NCBI GenBank assembly: GCA_021432605.1 | Contig: MU271143.1 | Span: forward strand, 3,481,277-3,545,276 | DNA length: 64,000 bases | Origin: Coniochaeta sp. PMI_546 | Lineage: Eukaryota; Ascomycota; Sordariomycetes; Coniochaetales; Coniochaetaceae | Direction of reading: 5' to 3' | Shown: piece after piece, positions 63,022-64,000 of the stretch | Numbering within the stretch: the first letter of the stretch is position 1 | How the letters are laid out: each line of letters starts with the position of its first letter | Notes under the pieces: generated by a model | The model's input: the letters and a program-made list of their open reading frames with translations, nothing else | Databases searched by the model: none | Told to the model about the DNA's origin: nothing | Position numbers and translations under genes: made by a program

Positions 63022-64000
63022 ATGGGGATTCCACGCCTAAGACAGCTGCTCGAACCATTTTCTGAGCAAGTCGACCTCAAAACCCGGGACATAGTCATTG
63101 ATGGTCCAGCACTAGTGTACCATATCCTTTATCAGTGCCAGAGGCACGCCACGAGCTTGTTCGACCTCCCGTCGTATGATCTCCTCGGGCACACAGCTGT
63201 AAGATGGCTTGATGAGCTGTCCAAATCGGGTGCAAACGTGTAAGCATGTCTTCCTGCTCATGTCAGGCACGATACTGATATCTTTGCCAAGAGCGGCAAT
63301 ATACTTCGATGGCTACCTGCCATCAGCCAAGGAACCGGAGCGCAAGAGGAGGCTCTGCGATCTTTCGAAAGGCCTGCGCTCTTACTATTCTCTCCACCCC
63401 TCCGGCGTGCCAAAAGGGAGTCCTACTGTCAAAGCGCAAACGCCGGTATCTGTGTCATTTTCTTCAGCAGTAGGAGGCTCCAGCAAGAAACTACCCACGC
63501 CAGCCTTCCTTGTGCCGGCCGTCTTGGAAGCGCTGTGTGCGTCCGAGACATACGCGCCCGTCATAAAACTTGTGCCAGGGGAGGCTGACATTTTCTGTGC
63601 TCGTCATGTCAGTTCGACGGGTGGTATGATCATCACCTCTGACTCGGACCTGCTCGTTCACGACCTCGGTACCGAAGGCTGCGTATCGTTCTTCAGCAGC
63701 GTTGAATTTAAGTCACATGCCGGCGTAGAAGTTGCGACTGCCGCCGAGTATTCCAGTTCGCGCATATGTGAGAGACTCTCTTGTCCTCTCGACATGGGTC
63801 TCTCGTCTCTCGCCTTCCAGGTGAGCATCGACCCGCAAGTCAGTCTCCAGCGAGCCATACCGCTCGCCAAGGAACAGGCGAACTCGGAAGCCAATGCGTC
63901 GGAATATGCAAGCTTCATGGCACAGTACTTGACTCCTGAAACTATGGAGTATGTCTCACTAAAACCAATTTCTGGACGTGTTCTCGATCCACGCATCTCG
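63022..64000 (+). CDS. Asteroid/XPG-type nuclease, partial
   Basis: Exon 1 63022-63239, intron of 52 nt (63240-63291; GTAAGC..AAG), exon 2 from 63292 open to the window end. At least 308 residues are visible. The start MGIPRLRQLLEPFSEQVDLK is that of XPG/FEN-like proteins. DIVIDGPALVYHIL gives the first acidic residue, IYFDGYLPSAKEPER the second strand, and VPGEADIFCARH followed by MIITSDSDLLVHDLG gives the acidic pair plus the DxD motif of the XPG I region. After the first strand pair is a 90-residue spacer rich in Ser/Pro/Val. The pattern matches the asteroid family, whose RNA or DNA substrate is not well established. It is divergent from the PRPP synthetase gene. The intron acceptor (AAG) is less usual, so the join is less certain. 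Confidence 0.8.

Overview
The window is nuclear DNA from a filamentous ascomycete. The signs are short introns (50-172 nt) with GT..AG ends and CTAAC-type branch points, GC-rich codon use, long intergenic stretches, and a gene set typical of Pezizomycotina (quinate-repressor-like protein, Zn2Cys6 factor, secreted Ser/Thr-rich wall protein). The gene content suggests Sordariomycetes, but the species cannot be fixed from sequence alone. No rRNA, tRNA, CRISPR array or retroelement was recognised. I rebuilt exon structures by hand for eight split genes (2616-2966, 9329-10774, 11584-13353, 18872-20056, 38214-40714, 41800-43015, 46420-47640, 60940-62629) and for the partial gene at 63022.

Layout. 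0-6 kb: a gene-poor accessory stretch with a small Cys-rich protein, two tiny coiled-coil proteins and a decayed phosphotransferase-like gene. 6-13.4 kb: redox metabolism, with a hydroxyacyl-CoA-dehydrogenase/YWTD-propeller fusion, a cytochrome b5/b5-reductase fusion and, divergent from it, a cytochrome P450 with a non-membrane N-terminal extension. 15-20 kb: two secreted proteins, a large tyrosinase-like/VWA fusion and a Ser/Thr-rich surface protein. 21-34 kb: core information processing, with a mitochondrial Irc3-type helicase divergent from the Pol I factor Rrn5, a four-domain RNA-end-processing fusion, a HAD phosphatase and the splicing factor Cwc26/Bud13. 34-38 kb: a small unknown gene with a TATA promoter and an AT-rich 811-bp non-autonomous hAT-type transposon with perfect 12-bp ends and an 8-bp target duplication. 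38-47.6 kb: a quinate-repressor-like regulator divergent from a Zn2Cys6 factor, a conserved unknown and a four-helix membrane protein. 48-64 kb: TFIIF alpha, a Cid1-type nucleotidyltransferase with a very large insertion, a large OTU-like protein, a PRS5-type PRPP synthetase and, divergent from it, an asteroid/XPG-type nuclease cut by the window end.

Working together. The b5/b5-reductase and the P450 share an 809-bp divergent promoter and could form one electron-transfer chain. The QutR-like repressor and the zinc-cluster factor are also divergent. The Irc3/Rrn5 and PRS/asteroid pairs share compact bidirectional promoters. The least described items are the tyrosinase-like/VWA fusion with an altered copper-A site, the 2H/EEP/nucleotidyltransferase/MJ1316 fusion, and the OTU-like multidomain protein.
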